DNA of 64,000 nt from Heritagella caecorum (GCA_904419035.1 CAJFQL010000006.1:1-64000), one strand, 5' to 3'. Counted from the first letter of the stretch, positions 17,186 to 26,639 are shown. Notes: generated from the sequence alone by a model not told the origin. Numbers and translations are program-made.

Positions 17186-17470
17186 ATGCGCCCGAAGAAA
17201 ATCCCCATGCGCATGTGTACGGGATGCGGGGAAATGAAACCGAAAAAGGAACTGGTGCGGGTGGTCAAGGCGCCGTCCAATGGTGAGCAGGAAGGGGACA
17301 TTTCCCTGGATCTGACCGGGCGGAAACCCGGGCGGGGTGCTTACGTCTGCCGCAATGTGGAATGCCTGAGATTGGCCCGTAAAGCCCGCCGGCTGGAAAA
17401 GGCCTTTTCCTGCCGGATACCGGACGAGGTATACGAGAAACTGGAAGGGGAGATGAGCGGCAATGAATGA
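17186..17470 (+). CDS. ylxR: YlxR/RnpM family RNA-binding protein
   Basis: A 94-aa protein with the DUF448 fold. MRMCTGCGEMKPKKELVRVV and GRGAYVCRNVECLRLARKAR are the diagnostic motifs, with paired cysteines near the N-terminus. YlxR of B. subtilis modulates RNase P. GGAGG lies upstream; the last 8 bases overlap ylxQ. Confidence 0.93.
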   Translation: MRPKKIPMRMCTGCGEMKPKKELVRVVKAPSNGEQEGDISLDLTGRKPGRGAYVCRNVECLRLARKARRLEKAFSCRIPDEVYEKLEGEMSGNE

Positions 17471-17762
17471 TAGGCTGCTGTCGTTGTTGGGCATTGCCCG
17501 CAAGGCAGGCAAGCTGGTTTTCGGAAGAGACCGCGCCGCGGAAGCCATCGCGCAAAAGCAGGCCAAATTACTGCTTGTTAGCGAAGACCTCTCCCCGAAA
17601 TCCAAAAAAGAAATGCAGTTCCTCTGTGAAAACGCAGAGGTGCCGTTTGTGCAGGTGGCGTACACCATGGCACAGCTCAGTGCCGCGACCGGTGCCCGCG
17701 CCGGCATTTACGTCGTCGTCGACGAAGGATTTGCCGGGGCGCTGAAGGCCCTGCAACCGTAA
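17463..17762 (+). CDS. ylxQ: L7Ae-type K-turn RNA-binding protein YlxQ
   Basis: A 99-aa L7Ae/L30e/Gadd45 fold protein. LLSLLGIARKAGKLVFGRD at the start and KLLLVSEDLSPKSKKE are typical of the YlxQ/YbxF group, which binds kink-turn RNA. It overlaps ylxR and is followed by infB 34 bases later. Confidence 0.92.
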   Translation: MNDRLLSLLGIARKAGKLVFGRDRAAEAIAQKQAKLLLVSEDLSPKSKKEMQFLCENAEVPFVQVAYTMAQLSAATGARAGIYVVVDEGFAGALKALQP

Positions 17763-17796
17763 GGTGTTGGAACCAGAAAGGGTGGGATATAGTTTT

Positions 17797-20244
17797 ATGA
17801 TGATTAAATACCGGGTGACCGATGTAGCAAAGGATTTGCAGATTTCCAATAAGGCTGTCATCGAAGCCATTGAAAAATACTGTGGGGAAACGAAAAAGGC
17901 CATGACGGCCCTAAACGAACACGAACTGGATATCGTGCTGGAAACGTTCACCCAGGGCAAAAGCGTGAAATCCCTGGATGCCTTCTTTGCCGATAACGGC
18001 CAGAATGAAGAACAGCCGGATGCCCCGGCTGCCGAAGCGGCACCGGCCCCGGCAAAACCGGCCGCTCCCGCTGCGGAATCCCGCAAAAAAGCGGACGAAA
18101 AGGCCGCCCCGGCGAAAAATAACCGCGCTGGCCAGGACCGCCGCCAAAATGGCGACCGTTCCCGTGCGCCCCGTGGGAAAGAAGAACCGCGTGCCGCCCG
18201 TCCGGCCCGTCCGGCACAGCCCGCTGCCAATAAACAGCCGGCCGCCCAGGTGGTGCAGGAAGAAAACAACCGCCCCGCTACCCGTCTGGTCGACACCCGG
18301 TCGTCCCAGGTAGATGTGGAACGGTATAACGAAAAATATGACCGTTTGGCCTCTGAAAAGATCCGCACGGACAACACGGTCCAGAAGCAAAAGCTCAACC
18401 AGCGCTCCCAGCGCCGCGGCAAACCGCGTAACAGCCGCAAAGAAACGGAAGCCGAGCGCCTGCGCCGGATTGCCATGGAACGGAAAGCCAAACCCCTTAC
18501 CATTACGGTGCCCGATGAAATCGTGGTGTCGGAACTGGCCTCCCGTTTGAAAGCCACGGTGGGCGAAGTCATCAAAAAACTGATGCTCATGGGCGTGATG
18601 GCCGGGATCAACGACGTGATCGATTTTGATACCGCCTATCTGGTGGCCGAAGAATTCCATGCCAAAGTGGAAAAAGAAGTGGTTGTCACCATTGAAGAAC
18701 GCATCATTGACGACAGCGAAGACGACGATGCCAACCTGCAGCCCCGTGACCCCGTGGTGGTGGTCATGGGTCACGTTGACCACGGCAAGACCAGCTTGCT
18801 CGATGCGATCCGTCACACCCATGTGACCACCGGTGAAGCCGGCGGCATTACCCAGCACATCGGTGCTTCGCGGGTGAAGGTAGGCGACCGGAATATCACG
18901 TTCCTGGATACCCCCGGCCATGCCGCGTTTACCACCATGCGGGCCCGCGGCGCCCAGGTGACGGATATCGCCGTACTGGTCGTGGCTGCCGATGACGGCA
19001 TCATGCCCCAGACGGTTGAAGCCATCAACCACGCCAAAGCGGCCGGTGTGTCGATTATTGTGGCGATTAACAAAATGGATAAACCCAGCGCCAACCCCGA
19101 CATTGTCAAGCAGCAGCTCACCGAATATGAACTGGTGCCCGAAGAATGGGGCGGCGACACGCCTTGTATTCCCGTTTCGGCGATGACGCATATGGGTATT
19201 GACGACCTGCTGGAAATGATCCTGCTGGTAGCCGATATGAAAGAACTCAAAGCGAACCCGGACCGCGCCGCCCGTGGTACAGTTATCGAAGCGCGGCTGG
19301 ATAAGGGCCGCGGCCCCATTGCCACCGTATTGGTCCAGAACGGCACGCTGCATACCGGCGACATCATCGTGGCCGGTACCACGGTGGGCCGTGTGCGCGC
19401 CATGATGGATGACCGTGGCCGTAAGGTCAAGAGCGCCGGCCCGTCCATCCCCGTGGAAATCACCGGCCTGAATGACGTACCGGTGGGCGGCGATACGCTC
19501 AATGCGGTATCGGATGAACGCCTGGCCCGTGAACTGGTCGGACAGCGGATTACCGAACAGAAAGAAGCCGCCTTCAACGCCCAGACGAAAGTTACGCTGG
19601 ATAACCTGTTTGATCAGATGCAGCAGGGCGACATGAAGGAACTGAAGATTATTGTGAAGGCCGACGTACAGGGCTCTGTGGAAGCGGTACGGCAGTCCCT
19701 GGAAAAACTGAGCAATCAGGAAGTGCGGGTGCACGTGATTCACGGCGCGGTGGGCGCCATCAGCGAAAGCGATATCATGCTTGCCAACGCCAGCAATGCC
19801 ATTGTGGTGGGCTTTAACGTACGGCCCGACCCGGTGGCCGAAGAAAACGCCAAGCGCGACGGCGTGGATATGCGGCTGTATCGCGTGATCTATGACTGCA
19901 TCGATGAAATTAAGTCGGCTATGAAGGGCATGCTGGCTCCCAAGTTCCGCGAAGTGGAACTGGGCCGCGCCGAATGCCGCGAAGTGTATCACATCAGCAG
20001 TGTGGGTACGGTTATCGGTTCGCATGTTACCAGCGGGAAAATTACCCGCAATGCCCAGGTGCGCGTGGTGCGTGACGGGATTATTGTGGCCGACGACAAA
20101 GTGGCATCGCTGCGCCGGTTTAAGGATGACGTAAAAGAAGTGGCCGAAGGCTACGATTGCGGCATCTGCTTGGAACGTTTCAGCGATATTAAGGAAGGCG
20201 ACCGTTTGGAAGCCTATATGATGGAAGAATACCGCGAAGACTGA
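17797..20244 (+). CDS. infB: Translation initiation factor IF-2
   Basis: An 815-aa IF-2 that places fMet-tRNA on the 30S subunit and drives subunit joining. The N-terminal IF2_N helix domain (YRVTDVAKDLQISNKAVIEA) is followed by a long Ala/Pro/Lys/Arg linker (about 70-220), a second IF2_N, and the GTPase domain with G1 GHVDHGKT (325-332), DTPGH, and NKMD. Domains II-IV end with YDCGICLERF. I start at the tandem ATG at 17797 because AAAGGGTGGG precedes it; an upstream GTG at 17764 has no SD. Confidence 0.96.
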   Translation: MMIKYRVTDVAKDLQISNKAVIEAIEKYCGETKKAMTALNEHELDIVLETFTQGKSVKSLDAFFADNGQNEEQPDAPAAEAAPAPAKPAAPAAESRKKADEKAAPAKNNRAGQDRRQNGDRSRAPRGKEEPRAARPARPAQPAANKQPAAQVVQEENNRPATRLVDTRSSQVDVERYNEKYDRLASEKIRTDNTVQKQKLNQRSQRRGKPRNSRKETEAERLRRIAMERKAKPLTITVPDEIVVSELASRLKATVGEVIKKLMLMGVMAGINDVIDFDTAYLVAEEFHAKVEKEVVVTIEERIIDDSEDDDANLQPRDPVVVVMGHVDHGKTSLLDAIRHTHVTTGEAGGITQHIGASRVKVGDRNITFLDTPGHAAFTTMRARGAQVTDIAVLVVAADDGIMPQTVEAINHAKAAGVSIIVAINKMDKPSANPDIVKQQLTEYELVPEEWGGDTPCIPVSAMTHMGIDDLLEMILLVADMKELKANPDRAARGTVIEARLDKGRGPIATVLVQNGTLHTGDIIVAGTTVGRVRAMMDDRGRKVKSAGPSIPVEITGLNDVPVGGDTLNAVSDERLARELVGQRITEQKEAAFNAQTKVTLDNLFDQMQQGDMKELKIIVKADVQGSVEAVRQSLEKLSNQEVRVHVIHGAVGAISESDIMLANASNAIVVGFNVRPDPVAEENAKRDGVDMRLYRVIYDCIDEIKSAMKGMLAPKFREVELGRAECREVYHISSVGTVIGSHVTSGKITRNAQVRVVRDGIIVADDKVASLRRFKDDVKEVAEGYDCGICLERFSDIKEGDRLEAYMMEEYRED

Positions 20245-20288
20245 GCCCTTAGTTAAAAGAGCCGAACAGTTTTCCGGCTGGCACAAGC

Positions 20289-20322
20289 GGGCCGCCCCTG
20301 ATAATAAGGGAGCGGCCCCTTT
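20289..20322 (+). terminator. Hairpin between infB and rbfA
   Basis: GGGCCGC (20289-20295) pairs with GCGGCCC (20312-20318), extended by CCCT/AGGG. The T tract is poor (CCTTTG), so partial termination or mRNA processing inside the operon is more likely than a full stop. Confidence 0.5.
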
Positions 20323-20355
20323 GCAAAAAGTAAGGAAACGTAGGGAGGATTTACC

Positions 20356-20739
20356 ATGGCCGGATACCGGATGGGACGAACGACCGAAGATATTAAACGT
20401 GAACTGACTGCCATTTTCCGGGAACTGAAAGATCCCCGGGTGCAGGGCATGATCAGCATTGTGCGGGTGGATGTCACCAACGATTTGTCGTATTGCACCG
20501 TATATGTCAGCGCAATGGAAGGTATGGATGCCTGTAAACAGGCCGTAACGGGGCTGAAAAATGCGGCCGGGTTTATTCGCCGCGAACTGGGCCACCGGCT
20601 GTCGCTGCGTCACGTGCCCCAGCTGATTTTTAAAGCCACCGATTCTATTGAATACGGGGCGCATATTTCCAAAATGCTCCACGACCTGCAGGAAGAACGG
20701 CCCGCTGTGCCGAACGAAGAAGAAGAGGAAAACGTATGA
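20356..20739 (+). CDS. rbfA: Ribosome-binding factor A
   Basis: A 127-aa KH-like protein that matures the 16S rRNA 5' end. RELKDPRVQGMISIVRVDVT and LGHRLSLRHVPQLIFKATDS are family hallmarks, with an acidic tail. The stop overlaps the nrnA start (ATGA). Confidence 0.95.
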   Translation: MAGYRMGRTTEDIKRELTAIFRELKDPRVQGMISIVRVDVTNDLSYCTVYVSAMEGMDACKQAVTGLKNAAGFIRRELGHRLSLRHVPQLIFKATDSIEYGAHISKMLHDLQEERPAVPNEEEEENV

Positions 20740-21707
20740 ACATCGATGAAAAAAAGGCGGCCCAGCTGTTGCTGCAAGCGGGGCATGTGCGGGTGATCAG
20801 CCACGCGTCCCCCGACGGGGACACCCTGGGATGTGCGTCGGCGCTGCTGCGGGGCCTCAGCCAAAAGGGAAAAGCCATTTCGTTTGCCTGCAGCGATCCC
20901 GTGCCGGAAAAATTTAGCTACCTGTTTAACGGGCTTACGTTTTCGCAGGGTGAACCGGATTTTGTCTGCGCGGTGGATATCGCCGACAAACAGCTTTTTG
21001 GCAAAGTAACGGCGCCGTGGGCGGAAAAAACGGATTTGTGTATCGACCACCACGGGACCAATACCGGGTACGCCGCCCATACGCTATTAGATAGCCGGGC
21101 GGCCGCGGCCTGTGAAGTGATCGACCGGGTACTGCGGGCGATGGACGTGACCATCACCCCCGATATAGCCGGGTGCCTGTTTACCGGAATTACGACAGAT
21201 ACCGGGTGCTTCCGCTACGGAAATGTGACGCCCCGCACCCATGAAATTGCGGCCCGGCTCATGGAGCAAGGCGCCCCGGCGGCGGACATCAACCGCCGGA
21301 TGTTTGAAACGAAAACCCGGGCGCGGTTGGAGATCGAGCGGCGAGCCTTAGCTTCCATGGAATTTTTCTGTGAGGGCCGCTGTGCGGTGATGACCATTTT
21401 ACAAAAGGACATGAGAGAAACCGGCGCTACCGAAGACGACCTGGACGGCCTGCCGGCCCTACCCCGACAGATCGAAGGCGTTTTGGCGGGCGTATGCGTG
21501 AAGGAAAAGCCCGATGGGACGGCTAAAGTATCCCTGCGCACCAATGACCCGTTGGATGCCGCCGCTTTGTGCGGCCGGTTTGGCGGTGGTGGGCACAAAG
21601 CAGCGGCGGGCTGCGCGTTCCATGCTGCTAGCGGCGAAGAAGCCGCCGCCCTCGCTCGCCGGGAAATGGTGCAGGCCGTTACGGAGACGCTGGAGGCCCT
21701 CTCATGA
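20736..21707 (+). CDS. nrnA: DHH-family oligoribonuclease / pAp phosphatase NrnA
   Basis: A 323-aa DHH/DHHA1 phosphoesterase. SHASPDGDTLGCASAL carries the first metal motif, DLCIDHHGTN the DHH motif, and FGGGGHKAAAGC the DHHA1 substrate-binding loop. NrnA-type enzymes degrade short RNA and 3'-phosphoadenosine 5'-phosphate. It overlaps both rbfA and truB by four bases, so translation is coupled. Confidence 0.92.
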   Translation: MNIDEKKAAQLLLQAGHVRVISHASPDGDTLGCASALLRGLSQKGKAISFACSDPVPEKFSYLFNGLTFSQGEPDFVCAVDIADKQLFGKVTAPWAEKTDLCIDHHGTNTGYAAHTLLDSRAAAACEVIDRVLRAMDVTITPDIAGCLFTGITTDTGCFRYGNVTPRTHEIAARLMEQGAPAADINRRMFETKTRARLEIERRALASMEFFCEGRCAVMTILQKDMRETGATEDDLDGLPALPRQIEGVLAGVCVKEKPDGTAKVSLRTNDPLDAAALCGRFGGGGHKAAAGCAFHAASGEEAAALARREMVQAVTETLEALS

Positions 21708-22606
21708 ATGGGGTGCTGGTACTCGATAAGCCGGAAGGGTTCACGTCGTTTGACGCGGTGGCCCTGATGCGCCGGTTGTGCGGGGAGCGCAAAGCCGGGC
21801 ATACGGGTACACTGGACCCCATGGCAACCGGGGTGCTGCCCATTTTGTTGGGCAGCGGCACCAAAGCGATTCCGTTTTTGGCCGATAACGAAAAGGAGTA
21901 CGAGGCGTCCTTTTCGTTGGGCGTGCGCATGGATACCGGCGACCGGACCGGCACTCCGGTGGCGCGTTCGGAAAAAAAAGTAACCAGAGAAGAACTCGAA
22001 AAAGCACTGCCGGCGTTCCGGGGGGATATTTTGCAAATTCCGCCCATGTATTCGGCGGTTTCGGTCAACGGCCAGCGGCTGTACCAGTTGGCCCGCAAAG
22101 GGGTGGAAGTGGAGCGTGCTCCCCGTCCCGTGCGGGTGGACGAATTGGATCTTTTGGCCTTTTCGGAAGAAGAGCAAACGGGAAGCCTGCGTATGCGCTG
22201 CAGTAAGGGGACGTATGTGCGGGTGCTGATTGAAGACCTGGCGGCGGCCTGCGGCAGTGAGGGCCATATGACGGCCCTTAGGCGGGTGGCCGCTTGCGGG
22301 TTTACGCTGGAACAGGCGGTCACGGTGGAGGCTATGCGCGCCCGGGCCGAAGAGGGCACGGTGCAGCAGGTGATCCGCCCGGTGGAATCTTTGTTTGAGA
22401 ATCTCCGTGCAGTGCAGGTATCACCGGCGCAGAGCGTCCGGTTCCAAAATGGTGGGGCTTTGTTCACAGCCCGGGTGCCAGGATGCCCCAAAGAAGACGC
22501 ATGCCGCTGCCGTGTGTACGGCCCGGACCGGCGTTTTTTGGGCTTGGGGGCCGTGCACGCCCAGGAAGGACTTTTGACGGTTTTGCGGCTTTTTCCCGGG
22601 GAATAA
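21704..22606 (+). CDS. truB: tRNA pseudouridine-55 synthase
   Basis: A 300-aa enzyme isomerising U55 of tRNA T-loops. LDKPEGFTSFDAV and GHTGTLDPMATGVLPILLG (with the catalytic Asp) are at residues 5-50; MRCSKGTYVRVLIEDLA is the second motif. The N-terminus begins directly at the fold, as in other Firmicutes. Confidence 0.95.
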   Translation: MNGVLVLDKPEGFTSFDAVALMRRLCGERKAGHTGTLDPMATGVLPILLGSGTKAIPFLADNEKEYEASFSLGVRMDTGDRTGTPVARSEKKVTREELEKALPAFRGDILQIPPMYSAVSVNGQRLYQLARKGVEVERAPRPVRVDELDLLAFSEEEQTGSLRMRCSKGTYVRVLIEDLAAACGSEGHMTALRRVAACGFTLEQAVTVEAMRARAEEGTVQQVIRPVESLFENLRAVQVSPAQSVRFQNGGALFTARVPGCPKEDACRCRVYGPDRRFLGLGAVHAQEGLLTVLRLFPGE

Positions 22607-22636
22607 AGCCGGGTGAGAAAGGAAGGAAGCGGATTC

Positions 22637-23539
22637 ATGCGCATTTATCGGGATTGGGAACCCGCCGGGGCCCCTTTGGCCGTGGCGTTGGGCAGCTTTG
22701 ATGGGCTGCACCGGGGTCACCAGGCCGTTATTGGACAAGTACTGAACTGCCCAGGACAGGTACCGGCGGTGGTCACGTTTGACGAAAACCCGTCCGCCGT
22801 GCTGGGCGGGCAGTCGGTGCCGCTTTTGATGACCAATGAAGAAAAAGCCCATGAACTGGAAAAAATGGGGGTCGAGGTGCTGTATTTGCTGCCCTTTTCC
22901 CATATTTGCCATATGCAGCCGGAACGGTTTTTTGAACGGCTCCAAAAGGATTTACAGGCCAAAACCATCAGCTGCGGGTTTAATTTCCGCTTTGGCGACA
23001 AAGGCCGGGGGGATACGAAGTTGCTGACGGCGCTCTGTGCCGGTGCGCAGGTGCAACTAAAGGTGATGGCAGCGGTGGAAGACGGGGCGCAGCCTGTCAG
23101 CTCTACGCGTATCCGGGCCCTGGTGCAACAGGGTAATATGCGGGAAGCCGGGAAACTGTTGGGACGCCCCTTTGGGTTCTGTTTCCCCGTGGAACACGGG
23201 CGGCAGTTGGGGCGCACGTTGGGGATTCCTACCATTAACCAGGCCCTACCGAAAGATTTTATCCGGCCGCCGTTTGGGGTGTATGCTTCGATGGTCACGG
23301 TAGACGGGCGCCGGTATGCCGGGGTCACGAATATTGGCGTGAAACCCACGGTGGGCAGCGACCATGTGCTCAGCGAAACGTGGATCCTCGATTATCAGGG
23401 GGATCTTTACGGCCAAAGCGTTCCGGTGGAACTGTACGATTTTCTGCGCCCGGAACGGCGGTTTGATTCGCTTGCCGCCATGCAGGACGAAATTTTGAAA
23501 AATGCCGAAACAGCCCGCCAGGTAGCGGGGCAGCGCTGA
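22637..23539 (+). CDS. ribF: Bifunctional riboflavin kinase/FAD synthetase
   Basis: A 300-aa enzyme making FMN and FAD from riboflavin. The N-terminal FAD-synthetase (nucleotidyltransferase) has LGSFDGLHRGHQAVI and SCGFNFRFGDKGRG, and VSSTRIRALVQQG. The C-terminal flavokinase has GRTLGIPTIN, a slightly altered version of the usual GR.LGFPTAN. The start at 22637 follows AAGGAAGG; last gene of the operon, ending at a terminator. Confidence 0.94.
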   Translation: MRIYRDWEPAGAPLAVALGSFDGLHRGHQAVIGQVLNCPGQVPAVVTFDENPSAVLGGQSVPLLMTNEEKAHELEKMGVEVLYLLPFSHICHMQPERFFERLQKDLQAKTISCGFNFRFGDKGRGDTKLLTALCAGAQVQLKVMAAVEDGAQPVSSTRIRALVQQGNMREAGKLLGRPFGFCFPVEHGRQLGRTLGIPTINQALPKDFIRPPFGVYASMVTVDGRRYAGVTNIGVKPTVGSDHVLSETWILDYQGDLYGQSVPVELYDFLRPERRFDSLAAMQDEILKNAETARQVAGQR

Positions 23540-23581
23540 TAGCCGTCTTTTTGTTTTGGTGCCGGTTACGAAAAAAACCGG

Positions 23582-23609
23582 AAAAAGCCGCGTTTTTCGC
23601 GGCTTTTTT
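23582..23609 (+). terminator. Intrinsic terminator after ribF
   Basis: GCCGCG/CGCGGC stem with flanking A5 and T6. Confidence 0.85.
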
Positions 23610-23622
23610 GGCACCCTCCCTG

Positions 23623-23651
23623 TTTACAACCGGGGGGGCTTGTGGTATAAT
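23623..23651 (+). promoter_or_regulatory. Strong sigma-A promoter of rpsO
   Basis: TTTACA, 17-base spacer ending TGG (extended -10), TATAAT at 23646-23651. It lies just after the ribF terminator. Confidence 0.9.
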
Positions 23652-23764
23652 ACGAAAAGCTCTTACCCCGTTCCCGGATTGGGGGTTTCTTTCGAAAACG
23701 AAAGGCCTTCACCAGCCCCATTCTGCGAGCGTGGGCAAATTTTAGAAAAGGTGGAATGAAACCC

Positions 23765-24028
23765 ATGCTGAAAGAAGAAAAGAATGCCATTATCAAAGAG
23801 TATGCCGTACACGAAGGCGACACCGGTTCTCCCGAAGTGCAGGTAGCTGTTCTGACCAAGCGCATCAGCGATCTGACCGAACACCTGCGTACGCACCAGA
23901 AGGATCACCACTCCCGCCGCGGCCTGCTGAAGATGGTTGGCAAGAGAAAGAACCTGCTGGCTTATCTGCAGAAGACGGACATCGAACGGTATCGTGCCGT
24001 CATCGCCAGATTGGGTCTTCGTAAGTAA
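23765..24028 (+). CDS. rpsO: Small ribosomal subunit protein uS15
   Basis: An 87-aa S15 protein binding the central domain of 16S rRNA. The sequence from MLKEEKNAIIKEYAVHEGDT to the end matches the family over its full length. I start at ATG 23765, not the ATG at 23756, since AAAGGTGG is then well spaced and the length fits. Confidence 0.97.
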   Translation: MLKEEKNAIIKEYAVHEGDTGSPEVQVAVLTKRISDLTEHLRTHQKDHHSRRGLLKMVGKRKNLLAYLQKTDIERYRAVIARLGLRK

Positions 24029-24037
24029 GAAATTTCA

Positions 24038-24088
24038 CGAATGTAGGGGCAGGCTTCAGTTTTTTGTTGCCTGCCTTTCCCACATTCG
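24038..24088 (+). other. Long stem-loop in the rpsO-pnp intergenic region
   Basis: CGAATGT (24038-24044) pairs with ACATTCG (24082-24088); inside, GCAGGC (24049-24054) pairs with GCCTGC (24069-24074), with an asymmetric internal bulge. There is no T tract on its 3' side. In E. coli the same gene junction carries an RNase III site; function here is inference. Confidence 0.65.
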
Positions 24089-24248
24089 CACGATGTTGGG
24101 CAGAGGATGCGGTGTTTTTAGCAGTAAAACGAACGGGCAGGTTTTGGGGAGAGATGCCCGCTGGTTTCATTGCTAAAACACACGACGCTTTTGCCGGCAA
24201 AGGGCGGTGTGGAAGGACACAACGACCATACAAGACGGAGGAAAAAAC

Positions 24249-26459
24249 ATGTTTGAAAAATTTCGTGTGTTTGAAACCGAACTGGCCGGGCGCCCGCTGA
24301 TTGTCGAAACGGGTAAAATGGGCCAGCTGGCCAATGGCGAATGCCTGGTCCGCTATGGCGAAACGGTGGTACATGTAGCCGCTACCGCTTCGGCCAAACC
24401 TCGCGACGGGGTGGATTTCTTCCCCCTTTCCGTGGATTTTGAAGAAAAACTGTATTCGGTGGGCCGTATCCCCGGTTCCTTCCTCAAGCGGGAGGGCCGC
24501 CCCACCGATAAGGCGATTCTGGTGTGCCGCATGATCGACCGCCCGATTCGTCCGTTGTTCCCCAAGGATATGCGCAACGACGTATCCATTGTGTGCACCG
24601 TGATGAGTGTAGACCCCGATTGCTCGCCGGAAATCACCGGTATGATCGGTACCTCGGTCGCCCTGTCGATTTCGGACATCCCGTGGAATGGTCCCATCAG
24701 CGGCGTTTCCGTGGGCCTGATTGACGGTGAATTCGTCATGAACCCCACCGAAGAACAGCGCAAAAAGAGCCAGATGGCCGTAACGGTGGCCTCCACCGAC
24801 AGCCGTGTGGCTATGATCGAAGCGGGTGCCAACGAAGTCAGCGATGAAGACATGTTTGACGGCATTATGGCCGGCCATGCCTGCAACCAGCATATCATTG
24901 AATTTATTAAAAATATCCAGAAGGAAATCGGCAAAGAAAAGTTCTCGTACCCGAGCAACGAACCCGATGCCGACATGTTCGAAGCCGTCAAAGCTTTTGC
25001 GGTGGAAGATGTGAAAGTAGCCATGGATACCGACGACAAGACCGTGCGCGACGAACGGCTCAAGCCCATTTATGAAAAAGTGCACGAACATTTTGACCCG
25101 CTGTATCCCGGCGAAGAAGCCAAGATCGACGAATGCATGTACAAAACCCAGAAATTTGTCGTGCGCCGTTGGCTGCTGGACGAACAGAAGCGTGTAGACG
25201 GCCGGAAGATGGACGAAATCCGTCCGCTGGCGGCCGAAGTTGGCCTGCTGCCTCGGGTACATGGTTCCGGCCTGTTCACCCGTGGCCAGACCCAGGTGCT
25301 CACGGTAACCACCCTAGGCCCGGTGAGCGATTCCCAGATCCTGGACGGGATTGACGGCGAAACCGAAAAACGGTATATCCATCACTACAACTTCCCCTCT
25401 TACTCCGTGGGCGAAACCAAGCCCAGCCGCGGCCCCGGCCGTCGTGAAATCGGCCATGGCGCCCTGGCGGAACGTGCCCTGCTGCCCGTTATCCCCAGCG
25501 TGGAAGAATTCCCCTATGCGCTGCGCCTGGTATCGGAAGTACTGTCTTCCAACGGTTCCACGTCCCAGGGTTCCGTATGCGGCAGCACCCTGTCTTTGAT
25601 GGACGCCGGTGTGCCGATTAAAGCTCCTGTCGCGGGTATTTCCTGCGGCCTGATCACCGAAGGCGACCGCTGGATGACCATGGTGGACATCCAGGGTGTG
25701 GAAGACTTCTTCGGCGATATGGACTTTAAAGTGGCCGGTACCCACAAGGGTATTACCGCCATCCAGATGGACCTGAAGATTTCCGGCCTGACGCCCGAAA
25801 TCATTAAAGAAGCTCTGCACAAGACCCATGTAGCCCGCGATTATATCATCGACGAAGTGCTGCTCAAGGCCATTCCGGAGCCCCGTGCTCATCTGTCCAA
25901 GTATGCGCCCAAGATGATGTCCACGGTGATCCCTGTCGAAAAGATCCGTGAAGTTATCGGGTCCGGCGGCAAGGTCATTCAGAAGATCTGCGCCGAATGC
26001 GAAGTGAAGGTGGATGTGGAAGAAGACGGGCATGTGTTTGTGTCCGGCGTCGACCAGGAAAAGTGCGAACGCGCCATGACGATTATTGACACCATTGTCA
26101 ATGATCCGGAACCCGGCACGTACTACACCGGTCGTGTGACCCGCCTGATGGACTTCGGTGCGTTTGTAGAAATTGCTCCCGGTAAAGAAGGCCTGGTGCA
26201 TATTTCCCGGCTGGATGTCAAGCGCGTGGACAAAGTGTCCGATGTGGTCAATGTGGGCGATACGGTCAAAGTCAAAGTGCTGGAAATCGACGACAAAGGC
26301 CGTCTGAATCTGAGCCGCCGCGATGCGCTGATCGACCTGGATGGTCTGGTGCCGGAAAACACCATCAGCGATACACCCCGCCGCCGGGATGACCGGCCCC
26401 ATGGGCGCCGTGACGACCGTTCCCGTGGAAACTACCGCCGCCGCGATAATAATGAATAA
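24249..26459 (+). CDS. pnp: Polyribonucleotide nucleotidyltransferase (PNPase)
   Basis: A 736-aa phosphorolytic 3'-5' exoribonuclease. Two RNase PH domains (about 1-230 and 310-540) flank an alpha-helical domain; GLLPRVHGSGLFTRGQTQ opens the second. KH (IREVIGSGGKVIQKICAECE) and S1 (YTGRVTRLMDFGAFVEIAPG) domains follow, then an Arg/Asp-rich tail of about 30 residues. GGAGG precedes ATG 24249. It may be read with rpsO or have its own promoter in the 220-base spacer. Confidence 0.97.
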   Translation: MFEKFRVFETELAGRPLIVETGKMGQLANGECLVRYGETVVHVAATASAKPRDGVDFFPLSVDFEEKLYSVGRIPGSFLKREGRPTDKAILVCRMIDRPIRPLFPKDMRNDVSIVCTVMSVDPDCSPEITGMIGTSVALSISDIPWNGPISGVSVGLIDGEFVMNPTEEQRKKSQMAVTVASTDSRVAMIEAGANEVSDEDMFDGIMAGHACNQHIIEFIKNIQKEIGKEKFSYPSNEPDADMFEAVKAFAVEDVKVAMDTDDKTVRDERLKPIYEKVHEHFDPLYPGEEAKIDECMYKTQKFVVRRWLLDEQKRVDGRKMDEIRPLAAEVGLLPRVHGSGLFTRGQTQVLTVTTLGPVSDSQILDGIDGETEKRYIHHYNFPSYSVGETKPSRGPGRREIGHGALAERALLPVIPSVEEFPYALRLVSEVLSSNGSTSQGSVCGSTLSLMDAGVPIKAPVAGISCGLITEGDRWMTMVDIQGVEDFFGDMDFKVAGTHKGITAIQMDLKISGLTPEIIKEALHKTHVARDYIIDEVLLKAIPEPRAHLSKYAPKMMSTVIPVEKIREVIGSGGKVIQKICAECEVKVDVEEDGHVFVSGVDQEKCERAMTIIDTIVNDPEPGTYYTGRVTRLMDFGAFVEIAPGKEGLVHISRLDVKRVDKVSDVVNVGDTVKVKVLEIDDKGRLNLSRRDALIDLDGLVPENTISDTPRRRDDRPHGRRDDRSRGNYRRRDNNE

Positions 26460-26481
26460 TTAACCGGTTATAAAAAGACCG

Positions 26482-26520
26482 AAAGAAGCGCCTTTCTCTT
26501 TGCAGAAAGGCGCTTCTTTT
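26482..26520 (+). terminator. Intrinsic terminator after pnp
   Basis: A 16-bp stem (26482-26497 with 26504-26519), ending in TTTT. Confidence 0.85.
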
Positions 26521-26604
26521 ATGAAAAAACGTGTTTTTCTGTCACGCTTTGTCACGAAATTTAAGAATTTCACAAAAAGCAAAAAGAAACTTCGGATAAA
26601 TCAG

Positions 26605-26639
26605 AAATAGAACAGCATGTAAAAATATGCTATTCTATT
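26605..26639. repeat. Near-perfect inverted repeat upstream of the small membrane protein
   Basis: AAATAGAACAGCAT and ATGCTATTCTATTT, 14-bp arms with one mismatch and an 8-base AT-rich centre, followed by TTTTATAG. It could be an operator or a hairpin about 110 bases before the next gene. Confidence 0.5.

Noticed and set aside
17911..20682. A 923-codon open frame antisense to infB and rbfA
   Set aside because: Its translation is rich in His, Phe, Gly and Gln with no domain, and IF-2 on the other strand is certain. It reflects codon bias in a GC-rich gene.
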